From Alphaproteobacteria bacterium (lineage in GTDB: Bacteria; Pseudomonadota; Alphaproteobacteria; Caedimonadales; UBA1908), in assembly GCA_021298595.1 (NCBI GenBank), contig JAJTHL010000009.1, positions 62,001 through 126,000 of the forward strand: DNA of 64,000 nucleotides. Direction: 5' to 3'. Shown piece by piece: positions 53,886-62,502 of the stretch. The position numbers and the translations under genes are program-made. The first letter of the stretch is position 1. Each line of letters starts with the position of its first letter. The notes beneath the pieces were generated by a model. That model worked only from the letters and a program-made list of their open reading frames with translations. It was not told the origin of the DNA and made no database searches.

Positions 53886-55844
53886 TTGACCCCCACCCCT
53901 CAACCTTTGTGGACCCCGTCCCCCGAGCAGATTCGCGCCGCCAATATCACCGCGTTTGTGAGCAACGTCGAGGCGCGTGAAGGATGTGTTTTTTCGTCTT
54001 ATCATTCCTTTTATCAGTGGTCTGTGGATCAAGACGGCCAGTTTTGGTCGTACTTTTGGGACTTTGCGGGTGTGAAAGCCGCAACGAAAGGCGACACCTT
54101 TTTTCAGAAGGACCCTCAGTTTGAAAGATGTCGCTTTTTCCCAGAGGCCAGCCTGAACTACGCCGAAAACATACTTCGAACACGTACGGACGCCCCTGCC
54201 ATCATCTTTTGGCAGGAAAATAAAGAGCGCGTTCAAATGACCTTTAACGAGGTTTATGACGCCGTCTCGCGCTTTGCGCAGGCGCTGCGTCAAAGTGGCA
54301 TCAAGCCCCTTGACCGTATCGCAGCCGTCGGCCCCAACCGCCCCGAAATGGTGATTGCCATGCTCGCTGCCGCCAGTATTGGGGCCATTTGGTCCTCGTG
54401 CTCTCCGGACTTTGGGGTCCCCGGCATCGTTGATCGTTTTGGACAGATCGAACCTAAGCTCCTCATTGCTTGTCAAAACTTTGTGTACAAAGGGGTTTCC
54501 TTTGACATTGCAGACAAAATCATCGCCCTTGAAAAAGAGCTGCCAACCCTTGAAGAAATCATCCTGGTGCCAAGCCTTGATAAAAGAGGCGTCTCCTTCC
54601 CCCGAAAAGTCTCTGCCTATCAAGATTTTGTCACGCCTTTTACCCCACGTGAGATCACCTTTGAACACGTCCCCTTTGATCATCCTCTTTTTATTCTTTT
54701 TTCCTCGGGCACCACAGGAAAGCCTAAATGCATCGTCCACGGTCATGGCGGCGTCCTTTTGCAGCACCTTAAAGAACATCAACTTCACTGTGATCTAAAG
54801 CCTGGTGACCGCCTCTTTTATTACAGCACCACCAGCTGGATGATGTGGAATTGGCTTGTCTCGGGCTTGGGGTCGGGTGCCACCCTCCTTCTTTATGATG
54901 GCTCGCCTTTCCATCCTACTCCGAACATTCTGTTTGATTATCTCGAGCAAGAAAAAGCAACACATTTTGGCACATCGGCCAAATACATCGACGCCCTTCA
55001 TAAGGCCGAAATGAGTCCCCGCAAAACCCATGACCTTAGCCACCTTCGGATGATCCTCTCCACAGGATCCCCCTTGGTCGCCGAAAGTTTCGAGTACGTC
55101 TACAAAGAGATCTCACCCAACATCTGCCTTGCCTCCATTTCAGGGGGCACGGATATTGTGTCTTGCTTTGCCCTTGGCAATCCTGTGGCGTCCGTGTGGC
55201 CAGGAGAGCTTCAAACAAGGGGTCTTGGCCTTGCTGTCGATGTGTTTGACGCAGAAGGAAAACCTGTGCGCGGCCAAAAAGGAGAGCTTGTGTGTACAAA
55301 ACCCTTTCCTTGTATGCCGGTCGCCTTTTGGAATGACCCGGACGGCGCCAGGTATCATAAATCCTATTTCGAGCACTTTCCTGGCATTTGGCGTCACGGA
55401 GACTTTGTCGAGCTGACCTCCCACGACGGTATTATTATTCATGGCCGTTCGGACACAATCCTCAATCCAGGCGGGGTGCGCATTGGTACCGCGGAGATTT
55501 ACCGGCAAGTCGAGCAGCTGGAAGAGGTGGTGGAAAGCCTTGTCGTTGCCCAGCAATGGGACGGCGACGTGCGCGTCATCTTGTTTGTGAAGCTTCGTGA
55601 CACTGACACGCTGACGGACGGCCTGCGCACAAAAATCCGTCTTCAGATCCGGGAAAATACGACGCCTCGCCACGTGCCCGCAAAAATCCTTCAAGTTCCT
55701 GACATCCCACGCACGGCCACAGGAAAAATCGTTGAGATGGCCGTTACGGATATCATCCACGGACGCCCTGTCATTAATAAAGAGGCGCTCGCCAACCCCC
55801 AGGCCCTTTCGTATTACGAAAACTTAGAGGCCCTTAAAAGCTGA
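53886..55844 (+). CDS. Acetoacetyl-CoA synthetase
   Basis: A 652-residue AMP-forming ligase that activates acetoacetate for lipid synthesis or ketone-body use. Adenylation motifs are FILFSSGTTGKPKCIVHG, GGTDIVSCF, WRHGDFVEL and the C-terminal PRTATGKIVE lysine. The opening LWTPSPEQIRAANIT and SLNYAENIL are typical of AacS. The chosen TTG at 53886 has GGAGAG six bases upstream; an earlier TTG at 53868 has none. Its 3' end overlaps the ArnT-like gene by 31 bases. Confidence 0.93.
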   Translation: MTPTPQPLWTPSPEQIRAANITAFVSNVEAREGCVFSSYHSFYQWSVDQDGQFWSYFWDFAGVKAATKGDTFFQKDPQFERCRFFPEASLNYAENILRTRTDAPAIIFWQENKERVQMTFNEVYDAVSRFAQALRQSGIKPLDRIAAVGPNRPEMVIAMLAAASIGAIWSSCSPDFGVPGIVDRFGQIEPKLLIACQNFVYKGVSFDIADKIIALEKELPTLEEIILVPSLDKRGVSFPRKVSAYQDFVTPFTPREITFEHVPFDHPLFILFSSGTTGKPKCIVHGHGGVLLQHLKEHQLHCDLKPGDRLFYYSTTSWMMWNWLVSGLGSGATLLLYDGSPFHPTPNILFDYLEQEKATHFGTSAKYIDALHKAEMSPRKTHDLSHLRMILSTGSPLVAESFEYVYKEISPNICLASISGGTDIVSCFALGNPVASVWPGELQTRGLGLAVDVFDAEGKPVRGQKGELVCTKPFPCMPVAFWNDPDGARYHKSYFEHFPGIWRHGDFVELTSHDGIIIHGRSDTILNPGGVRIGTAEIYRQVEQLEEVVESLVVAQQWDGDVRVILFVKLRDTDTLTDGLRTKIRLQIRENTTPRHVPAKILQVPDIPRTATGKIVEMAVTDIIHGRPVINKEALANPQALSYYENLEALKS

Positions 55845-57481
55845 TCAGGGGAAACAAGATAAAGGCTAAGACATCCCTTGGTGGCAAGGTGTGTCGCACC
55901 TGGAAAGGCAGCACGAAATTTCTTTAAGCGGTCCTTGTGAAGAACCATAAGGCCGCCGTGGAGCGCAAACGTTGTTTTTGAAGGAAAACGCTCTGGCTTT
56001 TCCCGTTTGTTCATAGCATGCCACAGATCTTGGCTTTTACTTGCCACAATGCGCACGGTTTTATCCCAGTAAAAGGGAAGAGCTGATATTTTCTCGTAAT
56101 CCCGGTAAAGGTAAAGGGGCGCGTCATACCGGGCCGAAAACTGGGCCATGGCTTTACCGGAAACTTGATCTTCGAGGGCCGGCATAAGCGTGCCCGCAAC
56201 GACTAGAAGGGCTGCCATCCCGCCCCCCAGAAGCAAAGGCCGCATACCCAAGCCGCGCGTTCGTAAGACAAAGCATAGGGTAACAACCCCTGCCCCCATA
56301 AGGCTCCAAACCAGATAAAAGGTCTCTCCGGCAAACGAAGTCACGTCTTTGGCCTGCGGCGGAAAGGGAATCACGCCCTTTAATCCGAGCCACACACCAA
56401 GGGGCACCGCCACCCCTACCAGCGCGCCCCAGAAAAACGCCACCCCCTGGCGCGTATCCCTTGCCACAAGGGGTGCAAGCAAAACAGAAAGCGCCGGCAT
56501 CACCGTCACAAGGTAGTAATTGGCTTTGGCCCTGGAAAACGAAAAAAACAGAAAAAATACCCCAAACCAACACAAGAGAAAAAACTTAAAAGGATCTTTT
56601 GGACTGATTTTTTCTTTTAAAAAATTCGGAAAAAACAAAGTCCACGGCAAAAAATAGACGAGTAAGCGCGGCAGATAGTAATAGAGAGGCCCCTCGTAAT
56701 AATCCTTGGGAAGACGCTTTCCTAAAAAGCGCAACACATGTTCGTTCACAAAGTAGAACCACGCAAAATCAGAATTTTCAAGGCTTGCCATCACGTGCCA
56801 AGGTGCGGCGATCGCCAAAAATAAAAGAACACCTAAAGGATCAAGGGGCGCAAAAAAAGAGACGCGCGCGCCCATGACAAAAGCGTAATAGATGATCCAC
56901 ACAAGACCCACCAACACAAGGGCAATAAGCCCCTTGGTCATGACCGCCAGCGCCATGAGGGCATAAAACCCTAAAAGGGGGCGCCTTGCCAGATTTTCCG
57001 TCCAACAAAAAAAACATAAAAGCGCAAAAGTAAGCCACGCCGTAAAAACGCCGTCAAAGAAGACCGTGCGAAAAAAAAGAATGAACCCAAGGCTGGTGCT
57101 TAGGATGAGCGCGGTATAAAGCCCCGTTTTTTGTCCCAAGCGCCTTGCGGCAAAAAGCCCCACACCCATAGATGTGATAAAGCCAAAAAAGGCCGGTACA
57201 AACCGCGCGCCCCACTCATTCACCCCAAACACTTTAAAGGAAAGGGCAACCATCCAATACAGAAGAGGCGGCTTTTCAATGTAGGTCAAACCGTTCAGGG
57301 TCGGGATCACATAGTTGCCCGAATGCAGCATCTCTTTTGCGATCTGCGCGTACATCCCTTCGTTATTGTTCAAAAGGGCGTAGCTACCTATCCCCCAAAA
57401 GGACATGAAGGCACTAAACGTCCCCACCACAAGCCAGGGGATCATTTTTCTGACAGGGGGATTTAAGAAAATCCTTTTCAT
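55814..57481 (-). CDS. ArnT-like glycosyltransferase (GT83 / PMT family)
   Basis: A 555-residue multi-span enzyme using a polyprenyl-phosphate sugar donor. The first loop motif NNEGMYAQIAKEMLHSGNYV and IEKPPLLYWM is typical of ArnT and relatives. The transferred sugar is unknown; lipid A or another glycan is possible. It is last of the rnhA-DUF192-dapD-arnT run and starts nine bases after dapD. Confidence 0.88.
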   Translation of the reverse strand: MKRIFLNPPVRKMIPWLVVGTFSAFMSFWGIGSYALLNNNEGMYAQIAKEMLHSGNYVIPTLNGLTYIEKPPLLYWMVALSFKVFGVNEWGARFVPAFFGFITSMGVGLFAARRLGQKTGLYTALILSTSLGFILFFRTVFFDGVFTAWLTFALLCFFCWTENLARRPLLGFYALMALAVMTKGLIALVLVGLVWIIYYAFVMGARVSFFAPLDPLGVLLFLAIAAPWHVMASLENSDFAWFYFVNEHVLRFLGKRLPKDYYEGPLYYYLPRLLVYFLPWTLFFPNFLKEKISPKDPFKFFLLCWFGVFFLFFSFSRAKANYYLVTVMPALSVLLAPLVARDTRQGVAFFWGALVGVAVPLGVWLGLKGVIPFPPQAKDVTSFAGETFYLVWSLMGAGVVTLCFVLRTRGLGMRPLLLGGGMAALLVVAGTLMPALEDQVSGKAMAQFSARYDAPLYLYRDYEKISALPFYWDKTVRIVASKSQDLWHAMNKREKPERFPSKTTFALHGGLMVLHKDRLKKFRAAFPGATHLATKGCLSLYLVSPDQLLRASKFS

Positions 57482-57490
57482 TAAGTCCTC

Positions 57491-58300
57491 TTAAGGGCGC
57501 AAGAGATCATTAATGGCTGTTTTTTCACGCGTCTTGGCGTCAACTTGCTTGATGATGACCGCGCAGTAAAGGTTCACCCCGCCTTGTGTTGGCAGGGCAC
57601 CTGGCACCACTACACTGCGTGGCGGGACCACACCGTAGGAAATTTCTCCCGACGCACGGTCGAAAATGGGGGTGCTGGCCCCAAGTTTGACCCCCATGCC
57701 AATGACAGCGCCCTCTTGCACAAGGACTCCTTCAACGATAGCGCTTTGCGCACCCACAAACACATGATCTTCTAAAATCACAGGCGCTGCCTGCAAGGGT
57801 TCAACGACGCCGCCAATAACAACCCCCGCTGACACATGGCAACGCTGACCAATTTGCGCGCACGACCCAACATCAGCGCCAATATCAATCATGGTCTCTT
57901 CACCCACATAGCTTCCAAAGTTAATAAAGCTCGGCATCAAAACGCATCCTGGGGCCACATATGTTCCTTTGCGCACAAGCGCTCCCGGTACCACGCGAAG
58001 ACGCGCTTCTTTAAAGCGCGCGTCATCCCATCCTTCAAACTTGCTGGGGATTTTGTCGTACCCTGGGCAGGGATAGGTCAAAGGCCGATTTTCTTGCAGG
58101 CGAATATTCATAAGGAGCGCTTTTTTTAGCCACTCTTGGACTTGCCAGACGCCGCCTTGATAGACCGCCACACGCAGGCGCCCAGCGTCCAAGGCATCAA
58201 TGACCTCGTCTAGAACCCGTGTCAGGCCCTCTTGTTGCAAAGCGGGCGCATCAAAAGGGGCGGCCCAGACTTTTTCTATCATAGGTTGATAGTGTTCCAC
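57491..58300 (-). CDS. dapD: Tetrahydrodipicolinate N-succinyltransferase
   Basis: A 269-residue left-handed beta-helix enzyme of the succinylase lysine and meso-DAP pathway. Hexapeptide repeats (LVRKGTYVAPGCVLMPSFIN, IDIGADVGSCAQIGQRCHVS) and the N-terminal helical part are clear. Start is GTG at 58300 with AAGGAGGT six bases upstream. It implies that meso-DAP for peptidoglycan is made. Confidence 0.95.
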   Translation of the reverse strand: MEHYQPMIEKVWAAPFDAPALQQEGLTRVLDEVIDALDAGRLRVAVYQGGVWQVQEWLKKALLMNIRLQENRPLTYPCPGYDKIPSKFEGWDDARFKEARLRVVPGALVRKGTYVAPGCVLMPSFINFGSYVGEETMIDIGADVGSCAQIGQRCHVSAGVVIGGVVEPLQAAPVILEDHVFVGAQSAIVEGVLVQEGAVIGMGVKLGASTPIFDRASGEISYGVVPPRSVVVPGALPTQGGVNLYCAVIIKQVDAKTREKTAINDLLRP

Positions 58301-58312
58301 GGGCGCACCTCC

Positions 58313-58750
58313 TTAAAATGTGACCCTGAGGGCCTCGCAGCTTACCTCCGCGCCGACCTTAAGGTGAAGTCGCTTCACGGTTCCTGCCGGCAATTCAAGG
58401 GCGGCGCGCACAGGCATTTTAGAGGGCACATGACGTAAAGAATTTGCTTTAAGCGCTTCAAGTTGCAAAATTTTACCCCTACGGTCTAAGTAGACTAAAT
58501 CCAGATCAAGGGGGGTATCCTTCATCCAAAAAGTGACCTCCCTGGTTTTGGGAAAAATAAAAAGCATCCCGTGATCTTTTGGAAGATAGGTCACCCCCAT
58601 GAGGCCTTTTTTGAGGCTTTTAGGGGTCGAAGCCAAGGCCACATGAAAGGTCTCGCCCTGAACCTGCAGGGGATGATCAAAGGATGAACCAACACAAGCG
58701 CTTGCCACAAGTCCCCATAGACATACCGCCTGTCCTAAGAATTTTTTCAT
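58313..58750 (-). CDS. DUF192 family exported protein
   Basis: A 145-residue protein with a signal peptide (CLWGLVASACVGSS; lipobox-like cysteine possible). DUF192 marks are LMGVTYLPKDHGMLFIF, VTFWMKDTPLDLDLVYLD and ALELPAGTVKRLHLKVG. The function of the family is unknown. It lies between rnhA and dapD with gaps of 4 and 12 bases. Confidence 0.88.
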   Translation of the reverse strand: MKKFLGQAVCLWGLVASACVGSSFDHPLQVQGETFHVALASTPKSLKKGLMGVTYLPKDHGMLFIFPKTREVTFWMKDTPLDLDLVYLDRRGKILQLEALKANSLRHVPSKMPVRAALELPAGTVKRLHLKVGAEVSCEALRVTF

Positions 58751-58754
58751 ATTT

Positions 58755-59231
58755 CTAGGAACTTACTTGTTTGAGGGTTGCCTGCATCATTTCTTGAACA
58801 ATGGCGTTTCGCGCCAAAACGTCGGCGCGCTCGTTTTCAGGATGGCCGCTATGTCCCTTGACCCAGGCCCATTCAACTTGATGCTGACTGCATAACTGAT
58901 CAAGCTCTTGCCACAGGTCTTGGTTTTTTACGGGCGTATTGGACGCCGTACGCCACCCCCCTTTTTTCCATTTTTCCACCCAAGAGGTCATACCGTCCTT
59001 AAGATAGGTGCTATCCGTATATAGCTTGACGCGGGAAGACGCGGGAAGCGCTTTGAGCCCTTCGATGGCCGCCATCATTTCCATGCGGTTATTGGTTGTG
59101 TGCGTCTCGCTCCCAGACAGCTCTTTTTCGCCTTCATGTGTGCGCACAATAACGCCCCACCCACCAGGGCCAGGGTTACCGCTGCAAGCCCCATCCGTAA
59201 AAAGCTCAGCAATGGCGATGTGTGTGTTCAT
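58755..59231 (-). CDS. rnhA: Ribonuclease HI
   Basis: A 158-residue endonuclease that removes RNA from RNA-DNA hybrids. The metal-binding acid residues lie in LFTDGACSGNPGPGGWG (Asp13), NRMEMMAAIEGL, LYTDSTYLKDGM and ENERADVLARNA. The ATG at 59231 has GGGGAGAAAG upstream; the frame opens nine codons earlier. It is divergent from the CDGSH gene. Confidence 0.96.
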   Translation of the reverse strand: MNTHIAIAELFTDGACSGNPGPGGWGVIVRTHEGEKELSGSETHTTNNRMEMMAAIEGLKALPASSRVKLYTDSTYLKDGMTSWVEKWKKGGWRTASNTPVKNQDLWQELDQLCSQHQVEWAWVKGHSGHPENERADVLARNAIVQEMMQATLKQVSS

Positions 59232-59267
59232 GAGGCTTTCTCCCCTACTTGATGTCATCTCTGCTTT

Positions 59268-59546
59268 ATGCTTACCTTACACCGCATGATTGGTAAAGAG
59301 GAAGAGACCTTGGATCACCCCCACTGCCCACAAAATAGCCCCTACTGTGTTGAGGTTGAAGAAGGAAAAACTTATGCATGGTGCACTTGTGGGCTGAGCC
59401 TTACCCAACCCTTTTGTGATGGACAACACAAGGGCACAGGCTTTCGGTCTCACAAATGGGTTGCGCCCAAAACCGAAAAAGTCTTTTTGTGTGGATGCAA
59501 AAGAACAGGCAAAGAACCTTTCTGCGATGGGAGCCATAGCCTCTAA
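59268..59546 (+). CDS. Double CDGSH iron-sulfur protein
   Basis: A 92-residue protein with two CDGSH motifs: CTCGLSLTQPFCDGQH and CGCKRTGKEPFCDGSH. Each binds a 2Fe-2S cluster by three Cys and one His. Bacterial members of this type are soluble and their role is unclear (redox or iron). The ATG at 59268 or at 59286 may be used; neither has a strong ribosome site. Confidence 0.88.
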   Translation: MLTLHRMIGKEEETLDHPHCPQNSPYCVEVEEGKTYAWCTCGLSLTQPFCDGQHKGTGFRSHKWVAPKTEKVFLCGCKRTGKEPFCDGSHSL

Positions 59547-59588
59547 AGACCTTCTCGCCTATCAAAAATGTAATACGGAGGATAAAAA

Positions 59589-59960
59589 ATGAACAAGTCT
59601 GCCCTTATGGGCCTTTGGATCCTGAGTATTTTCGTTGCGTCACCAGGAAAAACAAAAGACTTACCTGTTTCTTATATCCAGGAAAATATCGATAAATTTC
59701 TTAATGGTCAGACTGTTTATTTTGCCCCTCTCAAAACAGACTTCAAAGTCTGTTACCAGCGTGTGGGGTATGAACATGCACCCGTTCCTCGCACGACACA
59801 AATCAAAGAATCAACTGAGTCCTTATCACCAAAAATCCATCGGCATTTTAAATCTTATCAACTTTTCTCCGTGCAACGCGCCCATCAAGAACGTGTGGAC
59901 CTTATCGGCATTTGCCCTTTTGTGCGCGAAGAAATGATCCAAGTCCCTAAAGGATTTTGA
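59589..59960 (+). CDS. Small exported protein, unknown
   Basis: A 123-residue protein with a signal peptide (LMGLWILSIFVASPG) and two cysteines in the mature part (FKVCYQ and GICPF) that could form a disulfide. GGAGG lies six bases before the ATG. It stands between the CDGSH gene and tRNA-Val. No family is recognised. Confidence 0.65.
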   Translation: MNKSALMGLWILSIFVASPGKTKDLPVSYIQENIDKFLNGQTVYFAPLKTDFKVCYQRVGYEHAPVPRTTQIKESTESLSPKIHRHFKSYQLFSVQRAHQERVDLIGICPFVREEMIQVPKGF

Positions 59961-60008
59961 CCAAAGGGTTGCGCTTTGATCAAAGAGGGTGTATATCCCC
60001 ATAGAAAT

Positions 60009-60083
60009 GGGCGCATAGCTCAGCGGGAGAGCGCTACGTTGACATCGTAGAGGTCGCTGGTTCAATCCCAGTTGCGCCCACCA
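60009..60083 (+). tRNA. tRNA-Val (GAC)
   Basis: Acceptor arms GGGCGCA and TGCGCCC, discriminator A and encoded CCA. The stem CTACG/CGTAG encloses loop TTGACAT, giving GAC. The T-loop is GGTTCAATCCC. It reads GUC and GUU valine codons. Confidence 0.97.
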
Positions 60084-60118
60084 TTTTAGTCATAGTGATA
60101 CGCTTTATTGAGGGACTC

Positions 60119-60580
60119 ATGACACGCATTCTTTCATTTTTGCTACTGGGATTTTTGTCGGCCTTCCCCGGGTTGATGGCCTCATCCTTGACGGGCGTTC
60201 AGGTGAACCAACCTTGGACGCGTCCCGGCATAAAGGATGGGACTACGGCCGCCTATATGGAACTTAAAAATATAAACCCTTACCCTGTTGTGATCCAAAG
60301 CGCTTCCTCTCCCTCAGCTCGGGAAGTTCAACTCCATGAAACAAAAGAAGAAAACGGAGTGATGAAAATGCGCGAGCAATCATCTTGGACCATCGAACCC
60401 GGACAAACCCTTGTTTTAAGCCCGGGGGGGTATCATCTTATGCTCATTGGACTGCACCATGACGTAACGACAAAAGACACTCTCTCCCTAAGCCTTACGT
60501 CGGACAAGGGAGAAGCCCTCCATCTGAGTATGCCCGTTAAAGGAGGCGCTAAAAAGGCAGAGTGCCATTGTCACGACTAA
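60119..60580 (+). CDS. PCu(A)C periplasmic copper chaperone
   Basis: A 153-residue protein with a signal peptide. The copper motif HX10MX21HXM is exact: His in LHETKEENG, Met ten residues later, then HLM 21 residues on. These proteins deliver Cu(I) to the CuA or CuB site of cytochrome oxidases. The Cys-His tail (ECHCHD) could bind metal as well. GAGGGAC lies before the ATG; the frame opens 8 codons earlier. Confidence 0.93.
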   Translation: MTRILSFLLLGFLSAFPGLMASSLTGVQVNQPWTRPGIKDGTTAAYMELKNINPYPVVIQSASSPSAREVQLHETKEENGVMKMREQSSWTIEPGQTLVLSPGGYHLMLIGLHHDVTTKDTLSLSLTSDKGEALHLSMPVKGGAKKAECHCHD

Positions 60581-60629
60581 AAAAGAGCATTATTAACCTA
60601 TTATTAATATGCTTATGTTGAAGTTTGCC

Positions 60630-60663
60630 GCCCCGAAATCACTTCGGGGCTGGTTTGTTTTTA
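60630..60663 (+). terminator. Terminator after the copper chaperone gene, before dnaG
   Basis: GCCCCGAA and TTCGGGGC form a stem with a short loop (60630-60650) followed by a T-rich run. It separates PCu(A)C from dnaG; it might also act as a leader hairpin for dnaG-rpoD. Confidence 0.65.
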
Positions 60664-60678
60664 AAAACTGGATGAGTA

Positions 60679-62502
60679 ATGCGCTTTTCTGATCGTTTTG
60701 TCGATGAGGTGCGAGGACGCCTTTCTCTGACCGACATCATTGGTCGGCGGGTCAAGCTCATTCGTTCAGGCCACTCTCTCAAGGGGTGCTGTCCCTTTCA
60801 TCAGGAAAAAACTCCTTCGTTTCACGTCTATGAGAAAGATGGTCATTATCATTGCTTTGGGTGCGAAGCGCACGGGGATGCCATCGAGTTTGTCCGTCTG
60901 ACAGAAAACCTGTCCTTTGCCGAGACCATCGAGCGCCTCGCCCATAGTGTAGGGCTGGCATTACCCCGCGAGACGCCAACTGAGACAGAAGACACCCAAA
61001 AGCGCACGCGCCTTCGCGCCGCCATGGAAGCGGCCTGCAGCTTTTTTGAAGGAGAGCTGCGCGGATCAAACGGGTGGCGGGCAAGGTCCTATCTTGCAAA
61101 ACGCGCCCTCCAAGAAGACACCTGGCAGCGCTTTCGCTTAGGATACGCCCCTTCCCATCAAGAGTTTTTGACCTTTCTTTACCAAAAAGGATTTACCCCT
61201 GCAGAGCTTCAAGAAGCGGGTCTGAGCGTCGTGGGACAATCGGGCGAGCATCGAGGCAGGTTCCGTGACCGGATCATGTTTCCCATCCTCGACCGCCAGG
61301 GTCGCGTCATTGCCTTTGGCGGACGTCTTTTAGGACCCGGAGAGCCCAAATATCTGAACTCTCCTGAAACACCCCTTTTTCATAAAGGCCATGAACTGTA
61401 CGCCCAGTCAGAGGCCGCCAAAAGCAGATCGTCAACCGATGACCTTTTGGTGTGTGAAGGCTATATGGATGTCATCGCCCTCTTCCAAGCAGGCTTCAAA
61501 AAGGCCGTTGCTCCCCTGGGGACGGCGCTCACGCCCCAACAATTGCAAAGTATTTGGCGCCTAAGCCCAGAGCCTGTTTTGTGCTTTGACGGGGACGCGG
61601 CCGGACAAAAAGCAGCCGTGCGGGCGCTTGAGCGCGCCCTTCCCCTATTGGTGCCTGGAAAATCCTTGAGTTTTTGTCTTCTTCCCAAGGGAGAAGATCC
61701 CGCAAGTCTTCTTGAGCGCGGGGACGGCGACACGCTTAAAAAAGCACTTTCCTTGAAAAAGCCCCTTCTTGAGATGTTGTGGTCCGAAATGGTTCAAAAG
61801 GCAGGTGACATTTCGACCCCTGAACGGCGAGCTAAGTGGGAAAAAGAGATTTTCGAGACCATCACCCCCATCAAAGACGAAACAATTAAAGGTCACTACC
61901 GACGGTTTCTACAAGATAAGCTCTTTCATCACTTCAGACCCCGCCGTCAAGGGAAAGGGCCGGTCAGGGCCGCCCCAGGCACACCGCCGCTTTCGAGCCT
62001 GCGTGCCAATGCCGCGTGGCTTCGCGCGCGCGCCCTTTTGGTGACCTTTTTAAATCACCCTTTGCTCCTTCAAAATGAGGCTGACGTCTTTTTAACCCTG
62101 ACCTTCCCATCTGCCGGGGCCGAGGCCATTCGCCTTCAGCTTCTTGACGCCCTTCACGAGGAAAAAAAGCTTGACGCAGACGCCTTGAATGCCCACCTAA
62201 AGGATAAGGGATTAGAGGACGCACTTGCCACAATCTTGCAACCGGATATTTATACACATGCCCCTTTTGCCAAAAAAACCACGCCCGACCAAGATGTGAA
62301 GGAAGGATGGCGCAGTCTTTTAGAAAGCAGGCACTTATTAGAAGAGGGGATCCCGGAGGTGCGCGCCTGGCAAACCTCCCTATCTAAGAATATGACCCCC
62401 GATGTTTGGACCAAGGTGCAGCGCCTACGCACCTCCATGGACGAGCACGCACAACAACTCGGCCAAAGTACTGAAAAAGAGAGGATGGAAAAACAAGGAT
62501 GA
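60679..62502 (+). CDS. dnaG: DNA primase
   Basis: A 607-residue primase. The CHC2 zinc ribbon is Cys38, His41, Cys59, Cys62. The middle has [19 protein letters not shown], the Toprim acid [13 protein letters not shown] and [12 protein letters not shown]. The C-terminal part is the helicase-binding domain. The stop overlaps the rpoD start by ATGA, the standard alphaproteobacterial pair. Confidence 0.96.
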   Translation: MRFSDRFVDEVRGRLSLTDIIGRRVKLIRSGHSLKGCCPFHQEKTPSFHVYEKDGHYHCFGCEAHGDAIEFVRLTENLSFAETIERLAHSVGLALPRETPTETEDTQKRTRLRAAMEAACSFFEGELRGSNGWRARSYLAKRALQEDTWQRFRLGYAPSHQEFLTFLYQKGFTPAELQEAGLSVVGQSGEHRGRFRDRIMFPILDRQGRVIAFGGRLLGPGEPKYLNSPETPLFHKGHELYAQSEAAKSRSSTDDLLVCEGYMDVIALFQAGFKKAVAPLGTALTPQQLQSIWRLSPEPVLCFDGDAAGQKAAVRALERALPLLVPGKSLSFCLLPKGEDPASLLERGDGDTLKKALSLKKPLLEMLWSEMVQKAGDISTPERRAKWEKEIFETITPIKDETIKGHYRRFLQDKLFHHFRPRRQGKGPVRAAPGTPPLSSLRANAAWLRARALLVTFLNHPLLLQNEADVFLTLTFPSAGAEAIRLQLLDALHEEKKLDADALNAHLKDKGLEDALATILQPDIYTHAPFAKKTTPDQDVKEGWRSLLESRHLLEEGIPEVRAWQTSLSKNMTPDVWTKVQRLRTSMDEHAQQLGQSTEKERMEKQG

